Below are positions 18,033 through 27,120 of a stretch of 64,000 nt of DNA, one piece after another (within the stretch, counting starts at the first letter, position 1; each line of letters begins with the position of its first letter). The stretch lies in contig NZ_CP073588.1 of the NCBI RefSeq assembly GCF_021560015.1, positions 4,076,501 through 4,140,500 on the forward strand, given 5' to 3'. The position numbers and the translations under genes are program-made. The notes under the pieces were generated by a model. That model ran no database searches, had not been told where the DNA came from, and saw only the letters and a program-made list of their open reading frames with translations. The stretch comes from Shewanella vesiculosa. Its GTDB lineage: Bacteria; Pseudomonadota; Gammaproteobacteria; Enterobacterales; Shewanellaceae.

Positions 18033-18145
18033 TAAAGAACTCGTTATCGGCTATTGAGGATACATCCACTAATGTAGCGTTTGTATCCTTTAATAGCTGC
18101 GCCCAGAAGCCACTGTCTAAGCCATGTATAGACTTGCTTTTTACA

Positions 18146-19105
18146 CTAGCTTTTGGGTATTTTTGTTTTACTCAGATGATTTAATTCGCTATTACTCTGC
18201 TCAATAATCAATTGTTTATTTGCATTTGATGCGGTAATTTTTTGGCGTAGCAACTGAATTAAGGTTGGCGCAATAGAGGCTAAAATCATGCCACACATCA
18301 ATAAATATTGATGTGGTGTGTATGATTCACCCATTAATACAAAACCACAGGCAATACCTGCTATTGGGTTGGCTATGCCGCCAAAAGTGAAGTCGACAAC
18401 CGACATACGTTGCAATAACCACACATACATACTGTAACCGAGTACAGTGTTGAGTAATATTATCCAGCTTATGCCGAAGCCATTAGTCAGACTAAATTGC
18501 TTGACCACATTGAGGTATTGTTCAGGTGAAAATAGTGCCTGAATGCTTGCGGCAACCAATAATAATGCTCCGCCGATAATGAGCTGCCAGGTGAGTATGG
18601 TCCACCAATGAATGCGTGAGCCCAGTGCTTTAGTGATCGTGCTGCCGATAATAATACAGCTAATAGCCGCCAGCATCGCCATTAACCCAATAGGATTTAA
18701 ACTAATGGTGCTTGGGTCAAATAGCATCCACGCTAGAGCAATTAAGATCGCGCCACAAAAGGCTTGCGGCAGATTAGGGCGTTTTTTACTGCTTACCCAA
18801 TGAAATAGCATCGCGAAAACGGGCACTGAAATCATCCCTATACCAGAGATGGCCGACGGAAGTGTTAGTGCCATAATAAATATCAAACTGAAAAACACAG
18901 CAATATTAATCGCACCGAGTTTTATCAAAATAGACCAGTCGGCTTGTTGGGGCTTAGTCGGTTTGATTGCCAATAAAATGAGTCCAGCAGGCAATGCACG
19001 CAGAGCACCGAGCAATAACGCTGGCCAGTCAGGTAAAGTGAGCTGGGTCATCGCATAAGTGGTACCCCAAAAAAAGGCTGGGATCATGGCGAGTAAAATA
19101 TTCAT
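18146..19105 (-). CDS. EamA/DMT family transporter
   Basis: 319 residues with about ten membrane segments in two EamA repeats, the usual drug/metabolite transporter layout. It begins MNILLAMIPAFFWGTTYAMTQL, typical of the family, and ends with a short polar cytoplasmic tail. Divergent from a MarR-type regulator, which suggests induction by its substrate; the substrate is not predictable. Located in the inner membrane. Confidence 0.88.
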   Translation of the reverse strand: MNILLAMIPAFFWGTTYAMTQLTLPDWPALLLGALRALPAGLILLAIKPTKPQQADWSILIKLGAINIAVFFSLIFIMALTLPSAISGIGMISVPVFAMLFHWVSSKKRPNLPQAFCGAILIALAWMLFDPSTISLNPIGLMAMLAAISCIIIGSTITKALGSRIHWWTILTWQLIIGGALLLVAASIQALFSPEQYLNVVKQFSLTNGFGISWIILLNTVLGYSMYVWLLQRMSVVDFTFGGIANPIAGIACGFVLMGESYTPHQYLLMCGMILASIAPTLIQLLRQKITASNANKQLIIEQSNSELNHLSKTKIPKS

Positions 19106-19124
19106 AAACTACCTTAGCATTAAA

Positions 19125-19142
19125 TATCTTCATATAAAGATA
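19125..19142. promoter_or_regulatory. Candidate MarR operator TATCTT-N6-AAGATA
   Basis: A perfect 6-6-6 palindrome just upstream of the EamA gene. Two further GTATCTTT-TATG direct copies lie at about 19178-19205 on the marR side. Assigned by position and symmetry. Confidence 0.5.
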
Positions 19143-19249
19143 AGTGTCAATTCTGGACTGCTAAGTTATCTTTGTAAAGTATCTTTTTATGAAGTATCTT
19201 TATGTTAAGTATTTTATAAGTGATCAATCGTTAAGATTAAGGGTGTTAA

Positions 19250-19738
19250 ATGGAGGATATCGATAGAGTTGTGGCGCAGTGGGGTGAACAGAAGCCGCAT
19301 TTAGATACTGCACCAATGGCAATACTTGGGCGTTTTTTGCGTTTACAAAAACACATTGAAGCTGAAATATCCACTTGTCATAAATTGTTTGGCCTGACCA
19401 TGGGGGAATTTGATGTACTGGCTACATTACGACGTGCAGGCCTGCCTTATACCTTAACCCCTTCAGTGCTTTTGTCATCTATGATGTTAACCTCTGGCGC
19501 GATGACAAATCGCTTAGATAAACTAGAATCTAAAGATTTAATTGCACGTGTACACAGCACTGAAGACAGGCGTAGCGTATCCGTAGCTTTGACTGAAAAA
19601 GGACTTGCCACGATAGATGAAGCGATTGAGGCACACGTCCGCATTCAACATCAGCTGGTGGCAAACCTTTCAGATTCTGAACTGCCCGAGCTCAACCAAT
19701 TACTCAAAACTTGGTTAGCTGGCTTTGAGGGCAATTAA
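19250..19738 (+). CDS. MarR family transcriptional regulator
   Basis: 162 residues with the MarR winged helix: LTMGEFDVLATLRRAG, recognition region LSSMMLTSGAMTNRLDKLESKDLI and wing RVHSTEDRRSVSVALTEKG. Cytoplasmic dimer in this family. Transcribed divergently from the EamA transporter with 144 bp between the two starts, so it probably represses that gene and itself. Confidence 0.9.
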   Translation: MEDIDRVVAQWGEQKPHLDTAPMAILGRFLRLQKHIEAEISTCHKLFGLTMGEFDVLATLRRAGLPYTLTPSVLLSSMMLTSGAMTNRLDKLESKDLIARVHSTEDRRSVSVALTEKGLATIDEAIEAHVRIQHQLVANLSDSELPELNQLLKTWLAGFEGN

Positions 19739-19766
19739 TAGCGGCTGTGATCAGATAAGTGAACCA

Positions 19767-19797
19767 CGGCCAGCATCTTAAGATACTGGCCGTTTTT
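19767..19797 (+). terminator. Terminator after the MarR gene
   Basis: Stem CGGCCAG / CTGGCCG around a 12-nt AT-rich loop that is itself self-complementary, followed by TTTTTG. Confidence 0.8.
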
Positions 19798-19825
19798 GTT
19801 TATGCGTTTTGTAATAGCTTAGCGC

Positions 19826-20077
19826 TTATGGTTGTAGCTGTGCTTTTGCTGCTTCAACTTTAGAAAAATCTAAGCCAAGTTCTACAACTGCTTCTTTGAT
19901 TAAAGCTGGGTTTTGCATCACCATGCCCATCAGCTGTTGTAGCTTTTCCGCAGGAATGCCTAATTGACCAATAGTTGCCATTGCTGCAAATGGGTTTTCA
20001 GTTAACGTCTGGAACAGCTCATTAATTTGTACGTCACTGATATTGTGTTCTTTGAAGATGGCAATAATAGGATTCAT
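19826..20077 (-). CDS. DUF2999 family protein
   Basis: 83 residues, helical, cytoplasmic. The sequence MNPIIAIFKEHNISDVQINE and the repeat-like NPFAAMATIGQLGIP / NPALIKEAVVELGLD match the DUF2999 family found in Shewanella and Vibrio. No known function; single gene. Confidence 0.8.
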   Translation of the reverse strand: MNPIIAIFKEHNISDVQINELFQTLTENPFAAMATIGQLGIPAEKLQQLMGMVMQNPALIKEAVVELGLDFSKVEAAKAQLQP

Positions 20078-20356
20078 TGCGTTACCTTGTAAATGTTAAT
20101 TGAGTAAGTTGTGATTTTATCATGATTTAGTCTGTAGAGGGCAAGATAGCGATTGCACAATCGTACTGACAAAATGATTCAGCAGGTTTTGACTTTGGTT
20201 AGTCTCTTCGCAAGATTGAACTGAGTGTCGTTTATACGTTACATCATTGGATAAATGATTGAGTTTACTACTCCGGTGTTTATACTGTTCTCGTTTTAGC
20301 GTGATGCTTTGCTGATTTAAGACTACTTTTTATATGGATTTGTTACGGACGTTGAT

Positions 20357-21094
20357 ATGGATATTGAAACCCTCTGCACTGTGTTAGTGCTGCTCCAACC
20401 CCTTGTTGTATATTATGCCTTTTATAAAAATACTGGCGTAACCACCAAAGATAATGAGTTTAATCAATCTTTTTTGGTAATTTCTCCTAGTTTTGCCTTC
20501 TTTTATTTAGACCAATATTGGTATGCACTCAGTTTGCTGGTTGGCGTGGCATTGCTCGGTTTGTTATTGGCAATGATAGTTGATCGTAAAGCCAGTCATC
20601 CGATTGATTACGGCGGGCTGGTTTCATTTATGCTTGCTTGGTTGATTATATTTGGTATAGGTCATTGGATTGCAGGTTTTTTCCCCGACTCAAGCAGTAC
20701 CGAGGTTGACGATACAATAGCGCTGACTGATATCACGCAAGGGGGTTATTCAGCATTAACCAGTTCACTGTATTACTTCTTGATTATGCTGGGGGTGTTT
20801 TTTGTCCGTATTATAGAGAAAAAATATTTCACAAAGGATAATCTCAGTAGTTTGTTGTTGTTTATCAGCAGTGTTGTTGGTGGCGTGTTACCTATGGTGG
20901 GTGACTATTTTATCTTGAGCATAGTGATAAACTTTTTTATCTTATTTTATATGAGTGTCGCCATTATTCGCTTGGATGATACCGGTCCTTCAAGTGGTTC
21001 GGTGACTTTTATATTTAGTTATCTATTTATGATGGGGGCTAGCTTAGCCATCATGATAAAAGGCGGGTATTGGCTTTACAGCTTGATGAGTTAA
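20357..21094 (+). CDS. Hypothetical multi-pass membrane protein
   Basis: 245 residues with about seven hydrophobic segments, the first beginning after only a few residues (TLCTVLVLLQPLVVYYAFY). The third loop has an acidic patch (DSSSTEVDD). I recognise no motif of a named transporter or enzyme family. Single gene followed by a strong terminator. Confidence 0.7.
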   Translation: MDIETLCTVLVLLQPLVVYYAFYKNTGVTTKDNEFNQSFLVISPSFAFFYLDQYWYALSLLVGVALLGLLLAMIVDRKASHPIDYGGLVSFMLAWLIIFGIGHWIAGFFPDSSSTEVDDTIALTDITQGGYSALTSSLYYFLIMLGVFFVRIIEKKYFTKDNLSSLLLFISSVVGGVLPMVGDYFILSIVINFFILFYMSVAIIRLDDTGPSSGSVTFIFSYLFMMGASLAIMIKGGYWLYSLMS

Positions 21095-21146
21095 CTGCGG
21101 CATGATCGATAGGCTGCATGTTATTAGCTAGAGTCGAGAGCCCCAA

Positions 21147-21188
21147 AAAAAGCCAGAACACATCTACATATGTGTTCTGGCTTTTTTA
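21147..21188. terminator. Strong bidirectional terminator
   Basis: A stem of at least 15 bp, AAGCCAGAACACAT pairing with ATGTGTTCTGGCTT, with an A run before and T run after, between convergent genes. Confidence 0.92.
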
Positions 21189-21240
21189 GTTAGTTTTAAT
21201 CAATGGTATTAGCCATCAACTTTGTACAATAAGCAACCTG

Positions 21241-21627
21241 CTATGGTTTCTCGACCTGACAACGTACTTGCGATAATTTGACCGTCTTGCCGGTTTGTAC
21301 ATGACGTAATAGGCAATTATCGCCTTGTTTTAACAGTTGCACTGCGTCCGGAATTTCAGTGCTGCGCCCCATGATCAATAAGCCGTTAGCATCTTTATGC
21401 TGAGCACGCTCAATCACTTCTTGGCTGTATTGAGTAAAAGCGTTATCGGCTATTAATACATTGCTGGCGTCCAGTAAGCTTGCTATCGCTTGTTGTAATT
21501 CAGCGTGGGTTTGGCTGCTAGGGTTTGTCAGCATTGCCGCTTGTAACGGTAATGGCGCCTCTTTTGCTGTCGCCCCACAGCCGCTCACTGCCAATACTGC
21601 CAGAATACCAATGAATTGCTTTTGCAT
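21241..21627 (-). CDS. Small lipoprotein coupled to the S41 peptidase
   Basis: 128 residues with a lipoprotein signal (MQKQFIGILAVLAVSGC, Cys17). The mature part is soluble with a Cys pair near the C-terminus (NCLLRHVQTGKTVKLSQVRC). Its ATG overlaps the stop of the S41 peptidase gene (TAATG), so translation is probably coupled and the two may work together in the periplasm. Family not recognised. Confidence 0.75.
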   Translation of the reverse strand: MQKQFIGILAVLAVSGCGATAKEAPLPLQAAMLTNPSSQTHAELQQAIASLLDASNVLIADNAFTQYSQEVIERAQHKDANGLLIMGRSTEIPDAVQLLKQGDNCLLRHVQTGKTVKLSQVRCQVEKP

Positions 21628-23198
21628 TATTGCTCCAAAGCCAATGGCGTGAGAATACGGTTGTTTTTCAGTACATTTTGGTTGCGCGTGTCTTGCAACA
21701 TAAAGCCTGGATCGACAAAGGATTCTCGTGCTGGTGCGCGCGCTAAAGCTGAAGCCGTCGCTGGGCAGCGGTTATTATTACGATAAAACAATGCTGCACT
21801 GAGAAGTCTTTCGTTGGTATCACCTAAAGCATGTCCAAGGTCATCTTCTAGAACACAACCTGGCACTTCACTGTCTAGGGTAGGATTGGCTGATGGTATA
21901 AATCCGTCAGAATACTCACCAAAGCCTTTGTCATTAACCCCTTTAAACTGAATGGTAAAGTAGGTTGTGGCACAGTTACTGGTTGGGTAAAAGCCATAAG
22001 GCTTACCGCAGGTTGTATCACCCAATTGAATTACCTCAATATTAATGCCGCGAAGGGCATTCATTAAGGCTTCGCTGGCAGAACAGGTGCCAGGCGTTGT
22101 TAATACAAATACCCGCTTAAGGTTTAGCGTGGGCAGCGATAATCCACTGCGCAGTAATGAAGTGTTAAAGCCGATTGATTCTGAAATAAACGGCATCGGC
22201 GAGAGTGCTTCACGCGTTACTGGGTTAATGTTGGGGTACTTGTTGTTAAAGCTAGTTTGTTCAAACACCCGGTTAGTTGTGGCGTTATCACCAGCAATCA
22301 TGTAGCCCAGTTGGCTGGCAAGTGCTAATAATCCACCGCCGTTATAGCGAATATCCAATACTAAATCGTCTACTTGTGCGTTGCTCAGTAACGTCATGGC
22401 ATCGTATAAGCCTTTTTCGGCCGTCGCGATGTGAGAGTTAAATTGTAGATAACCCACTTTGCCATTAGTCGTTTGAATAGTTTTAGTATTTTGCACTGGC
22501 GTTGATACGATTGTGCCTGCCGATAATGTCACTGTGCGGTCGGTTTGGGCATTTAAATCTCGCACGGTAAACACAGTTTGTTTACCAGTGGCATCGGGAA
22601 ATAAACCTGCATTTAAAGTATCGATACTGTCGCTATCATTGGCATTTGCTACGCTAACACCGTCCACCGATACAATAATGGCACCACGGCTAATACCTGC
22701 ATTGCTTGCCGGTGTGTTTGGCTCGTTGAAGGCCACAGTCACTTGTCGTGACACACCTGCCGATGCATTACGTAAATTAAGCGTCATGCCATAACCCACA
22801 GAGGCCCCAGATCCATTGAGTAATTCCCATTCTGCTGTCGGCATAGAAAAGTGGAAGTTATCTTTGAGGTTGCCTGTGTCTGACAATTCGTCGGTTTTTA
22901 GTAGTTCAAAATACTCGGCAACGCTATATGGTGCCGGATCGCGATCAATAATTTCGTCATACCAAAGGTAAGTGTCATCGCTCCACGACCGCAACCACAA
23001 TTTTTGTGTCAAGGGGACACTGCACTGATTGGCTAATGTCGAGTAGTTAGCAAATTGACCAGCAACCCATTGAGGTGAAGTTGAGCCAGTATTGCTATTG
23101 TTATCGCCGCTTGATGAGCCGCCACCGCCACAGGCTGTTAGTAACAGGCTGGCGCTGATAATGAACGGGGCGAGAGTGTTGCTTGAGAGTAACTGCAT
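21627..23198 (-). CDS. S41 family C-terminal-processing-type peptidase, lipoprotein
   Basis: 523 residues. Lipoprotein signal ending LLLTACGGGG (Cys22 region). A PDZ domain lies at about 160-220, where ASNAGISRGAIIVSVDGVSV is the typical ligand groove segment. The S41 catalytic domain follows at about 245-420, with DLVLDIRYNGGG, then the nucleophile region TPGTCSASEALMNAL and the general-base region TTCGKPYG. Anchored to a membrane and acting in the periplasm or at the surface. Substrate unknown. Followed by an overlapping small lipoprotein gene. Confidence 0.88.
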   Translation of the reverse strand: MQLLSSNTLAPFIISASLLLTACGGGGSSSGDNNSNTGSTSPQWVAGQFANYSTLANQCSVPLTQKLWLRSWSDDTYLWYDEIIDRDPAPYSVAEYFELLKTDELSDTGNLKDNFHFSMPTAEWELLNGSGASVGYGMTLNLRNASAGVSRQVTVAFNEPNTPASNAGISRGAIIVSVDGVSVANANDSDSIDTLNAGLFPDATGKQTVFTVRDLNAQTDRTVTLSAGTIVSTPVQNTKTIQTTNGKVGYLQFNSHIATAEKGLYDAMTLLSNAQVDDLVLDIRYNGGGLLALASQLGYMIAGDNATTNRVFEQTSFNNKYPNINPVTREALSPMPFISESIGFNTSLLRSGLSLPTLNLKRVFVLTTPGTCSASEALMNALRGINIEVIQLGDTTCGKPYGFYPTSNCATTYFTIQFKGVNDKGFGEYSDGFIPSANPTLDSEVPGCVLEDDLGHALGDTNERLLSAALFYRNNNRCPATASALARAPARESFVDPGFMLQDTRNQNVLKNNRILTPLALEQ

Positions 23199-23371
23199 AA
23201 TAATCCTTTATATACTCAAATATCGTGGTTAATGTTTAATCTTACAATTGACAACTTTATTACAATTGACCTAATTTGTAACTCGGTTTGTATCTTTTTT
23301 TGGGGGGAGCATTTACTCTCAACGACTATATTTAAGGTGAATCAATTTGTTATCGCTAGCGTCAATGGCAT

Positions 23372-23404
23372 AAAAAAATCACTTCAATTTGAAGTGATTT
23401 TTTA
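23372..23404. terminator. Bidirectional terminator after the S8 peptidase
   Basis: Stem AAATCACTTCAA / TTGAAGTGATTT with A and T runs at both sides. It is placed to end the leftward S8 peptidase transcript before the S41 gene. Confidence 0.9.
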
Positions 23405-23454
23405 TGCTCTAGTCACCTAAGCGATGGCTCTAATTGATAAATGTTTTTATCTTA

Positions 23455-25278
23455 TTAGAAGGTGACACTCTTTTCTGCACTACAGGTTGATGTTGAAGCT
23501 TCACACACTTTATATGTATAAGTTCCAATACTTTTTGATGAAATGCTATCTGTATAGCTACCATCGTTTGCTGTGGTGGCTATTTTGCTGCTATCACGAT
23601 AAATATCAACATTAGCAGAGCTAGAGCCACCGAAGCTTAAGTCGACTTTTTTAACCCCTTTTGATTTATAACTGTTTAGGGATAGCGTGATGTCACCGCC
23701 AGTAGGGGGAGGCGTTACTCCACCAGCACAACCGTTACTAGATAAATATGCATCTGCAGCAGCGGCTTGCACAATACCATAGCCAAAGTAGTCGTCTTTA
23801 CCTGATGCGCCAGCATCTAACGCGGTAGCTTTAAGCGCTGCACGAATTTCGCTACCCGTACACGCATTATGTTGTGACCACACTAACGCGGCAATACCTG
23901 ATACGGCAGGTGTTGCCATTGATGTACCGCTCATAAAGCCAAAATCTGAGGTACCAATATTTATACTTGCGTTCGAGGAATTAACTAGCATAGCTCTATC
24001 TTCAAAAGCAGCACCAACAGCGGGAATACTGGTTGCGTTAGCATCACCTAATGTACCATAAAGAACACCAGGTTCATTATTGACAATAATCGCACCTACA
24101 CCACCAGAAGCTTCACAATTGGCAACTTTATCGTAGAACGAAATCACACCTCGGTCGATAACACAAATATTACCATTGGCACCTGAGTTGGTTGACTCAG
24201 CTGTACCCATATAAAAAGTACTGCCAGTGACAGAACCTGAATTCTCCATAGCAGATGAAGCAAGCGCAAACCCATCGACTGATAAATTAGCCGCAGTAGC
24301 TTGCCCTGCTGGATAAGTTGACAGCGTATCAACACCGCCAGCCGTGACTTCGACACAAATAGTTTCGTCGTTGGTCACTTGGCGACCTTTACCAGAAGCG
24401 CAAGAAGGGAATTGAGAGAAGTCAGCGATAACGTTATTGCTATCATTAGCTCCAACCATCATGACTGATGGATAACCTGCTGGGTATGAGCGAACATTGT
24501 TACCATCATTACCCGCTGCTGCGACAACTAATCCACCTGCATCACTAAAACTTTGGAAAGCATTTGATTCAGTTGAGTTTGAACCACCGCCGCCTAAGCT
24601 CATGCTGATAATATTAGCACCGGCTTGTGAACAAAGATTTGCAGCTTGTGCTAGATCTGATGAGTAACCCCATCCAGCAGCATTAAATACTTTAATGATA
24701 TGCATATCAACGCCTGGTGCCATACCAATAACACCAAATCCATTGTCAGCAGCACCAATCGTACCTGCTACATGGGTACCGTGGGGGCCGCCATTTTCAT
24801 CCCAATTACCAGTGCCGCTGTCATTATTGCCGCTAATATTATTCCAAACAAAATCAGTGTTACTGCGATCAAGACCTGAGTCAATAATACAAACTTTAAT
24901 ACCAGCACTCGGGTTAAAAGAGACTTGATTAGCTTGCGATTGATATACGGCATAAGGTGTGATTTGAGTGGTCATTGGGTTACCAATGTCATCAGAAAAA
25001 CCCATTAAATAACGACGTTGATCTTCTTCAACTAATTTAACATGGGGGTTGTTGAGTAATCCTTTTACTTGCGCTAAATCTTTACCGGTAAAGGTCGCAG
25101 CAATAAATCCATCACCGTCAACATTGATTTGAGCCCCTAATTGTTTTGCAAGAGCTTTTACTACGCCCTTTTTTTGTGGGTCTACTTGAATAACATAACG
25201 ATCATCGCTAGCTTGCACATGAGCGGTAGCACTAAGACCTAGTGCTAATAGCGATATTGAAATTGTTGATAGTTTCAT
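23455..25278 (-). CDS. Secreted subtilisin-like S8 peptidase with PA insert
   Basis: 607 residues. Signal peptide to about residue 23, then an I9-type inhibitor propeptide (about 27-90). The catalytic domain has Asp133 (IIDSG), His169 (HGTHVAG) and Ser453 (SGTSMATP), with the oxyanion Asn in AAAGNDGN near 257. A protease-associated (PA) insert lies at about 310-435. The C-terminal ~85 residues look like a fibronectin-like or P/secretion-associated beta domain after a Gly-Pro-Thr linker (CAGGVTPPPTGGD). Probably an extracellular protein-degrading enzyme, single gene with its own terminator. Confidence 0.93.
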   Translation of the reverse strand: MKLSTISISLLALGLSATAHVQASDDRYVIQVDPQKKGVVKALAKQLGAQINVDGDGFIAATFTGKDLAQVKGLLNNPHVKLVEEDQRRYLMGFSDDIGNPMTTQITPYAVYQSQANQVSFNPSAGIKVCIIDSGLDRSNTDFVWNNISGNNDSGTGNWDENGGPHGTHVAGTIGAADNGFGVIGMAPGVDMHIIKVFNAAGWGYSSDLAQAANLCSQAGANIISMSLGGGGSNSTESNAFQSFSDAGGLVVAAAGNDGNNVRSYPAGYPSVMMVGANDSNNVIADFSQFPSCASGKGRQVTNDETICVEVTAGGVDTLSTYPAGQATAANLSVDGFALASSAMENSGSVTGSTFYMGTAESTNSGANGNICVIDRGVISFYDKVANCEASGGVGAIIVNNEPGVLYGTLGDANATSIPAVGAAFEDRAMLVNSSNASINIGTSDFGFMSGTSMATPAVSGIAALVWSQHNACTGSEIRAALKATALDAGASGKDDYFGYGIVQAAAADAYLSSNGCAGGVTPPPTGGDITLSLNSYKSKGVKKVDLSFGGSSSANVDIYRDSSKIATTANDGSYTDSISSKSIGTYTYKVCEASTSTCSAEKSVTF

Positions 25279-25648
25279 AGGGTAGGTATTCCTTTTTGTT
25301 ATTATTTTTTTTGAAATCAGCTAGCTAGGCACTAATGGCGCTATAGCATCAGTTGTTGAGCGATATCGACATTTAATTTGTAACATAAAATATCATAATT
25401 TAACAAGTTAATAACACTTATTTTTTGCGACCCTGCTGTTTAAAATTGTGTTTATCTTTACATTCAGATGGGTAGAAATATTACTTGGTGAGATTTTTTA
25501 AGGCGCATGTTCTGTGCCATTGCCGGAAATCATATCCAACAATTAATGACTTATTATGCTGATCCAATGGCCAAGTAGTTTTTATTAGGTGTTTAGTCAA
25601 ATAGGGCATTACCATAATGGGCAAATATAGAATAAAAAAGGCGAGTTA
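25279..25648. other. Intergenic region with divergent promoters
   Basis: 370 bp of AT-rich sequence between the S8 peptidase start and the DUF2140-like gene. No RNA gene, repeat or small ORF was recognised. Confidence 0.4.
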
Positions 25649-26372
25649 ATGTTAACTTCATTTACCCATTTATCAGTGCCTCATTGTCGGCAATATGGCG
25701 CATCTGGCATCAAACTACTGTTAATTATTTTAGTGACTATGCTGGTCACAATTGGATTAACGTTTTTTATTATTCGCACTTATATTTTTCCGTCGCCATT
25801 AACGCCTGTAACGTTAAATGCCCAAGAAGAGCAAAAGCTGGATCAAAAACTGACCCAGCTTGGTTGGCAAGTTGAACCTAGTCGCCAAGTGAGCCAATCA
25901 CCTAATTCACGCGAATCAAGTAATCGTGGTCATAACAACGCAGAGCTAACCCCGCAGGCATATCGCGAATTTGATGCCGACCGCCAGGTGACTTTTAGCG
26001 AAAAAGAAGTTAATTCAATGATTGGCCGTAATCCTGATTTTGCGCAGCGGGTTGCGATAGATTTTTCAGACAATTTGGCCAGTGCAACCTTGCTGATTTC
26101 AATTCCTAAGGACTTTCCACTGATGGCTGGAGAAATCTTACGGGTTAATACTGGGCTGGACATTCATTTAGATACCAATGGTCGCCCAGTAGTTGCTTTA
26201 GTTGGCGTGAGCTTAATGGGCGTGCCTATTCCCAATGCATGGTTGGGTAACATGAAAAACGTCAATTTAGTGAGTGAGTTTGGCGACCGTGGTTTTTTGG
26301 AATACCTTTGCCGATGGTGTGGATAATATTCAGATTCGTGATGGCGAACTGTCGATCAAACTGCGAAAGTAA
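25649..26372 (+). pseudogene. DUF2140/YpmS-like membrane-anchored protein, frameshifted
   Basis: About 240 residues when repaired. N-terminal membrane anchor at about 20-45 (IKLLLIILVTMLVTIGLTFF), then a soluble domain with VTFSEKEVNSMI, LRVNTGLDIHLDTNGRPVVAL and VPIPNAWLGNMKNV, which resembles the YpmS/DUF2140 family. The frame hits a stop at 26325 after a T6 run (26293-26298). With one T fewer it reads GFWNTFADGVDNIQIRDGEL and runs to TAA at 26370-26372. The clean continuation shows the break is recent or a sequencing error. Role unknown. Confidence 0.75.
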
Positions 26373-26505
26373 ATGCTACATATCGGTTTGAAAGCAATGT
26401 TATAAGTATGGTGTTAGCAGTGAGCCTGAATATCAAGCTCATTGTTTATTGACCGTTTTTCAGCCCACTCATGTTGAGTGACGCGAATACTTATCACAGC
26501 TAACA

Positions 26506-26786
26506 TTATGTTCTGTATAGCACTTTTACCACATGCCAACCAAACTTTGTTTTGACTAGGTGCGGTGTTATTAGCTCGCCATAAAAACAGACTTTATCAA
26601 ACGGGGGCACCATTTGACCTTTTTTGAACTCACCTAAGTTGCCACCATTTTTGGCTGATGGGCAGCTAGAATGTTTTTTTTTGCTAGCACATCAAACTTG
26701 GCGCCTTTATTGAGCTGCTTGATGATGTCTTCAGCTTGGGTTTGGTGTTTCACTAATATATGTAATGCTGCTGCAGTTTTGGCCAT
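26506..26786 (-). pseudogene. ppiC: Parvulin-type peptidyl-prolyl isomerase PpiC, frameshifted
   Basis: Too broken to appear as a long ORF. From ATG 26784-26786 the first frame gives [14 protein letters not shown] and [10 protein letters not shown]. After an A9 run (T9 on the plus strand, 26674-26682) another frame gives [27 protein letters not shown] and [13 protein letters not shown], ending at 26506. Together this is the complete ~93-residue E. coli PpiC-type parvulin that catalyses prolyl cis-trans isomerisation. The indel is in a long homopolymer, so replication slippage or sequencing error are both plausible. Confidence 0.85.
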
Positions 26787-27120
26787 GATATCGGTCTTCG
26801 TTTCTCTGTGATTAGCAGATTATTATACCTGTTTCATTAGCTAAATTGGCAGTAGATCCTTGCACTAATGGATCTATTCAATCCCAATATAGGCAAATAC
26901 TGTAAGGTTTGGACCTGTTAATGCCTAAATCTTGAGGTTTTATTACTGTAATTTACTGATATTAATGATGCTAATAATGATGTCTTTCATTATGTTATAT
27001 CGCTACAACACGTTGAACTGACGCCGAGTGGCCAGAAAATTAGCTAATTGAGTATTACATGGATTACAGTATTGATCAGTTGGTAAAAAACGACGAGCAC
27101 ATAACAAAAAGGAAATTTTA
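26787..27120. other. Intergenic region upstream of the S9 peptidase
   Basis: 334 bp of AT-rich sequence holding the promoters of ppiC and the S9 peptidase. AAAGGAAA lies just before the latter's start. Nothing else was recognised. Confidence 0.4.
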
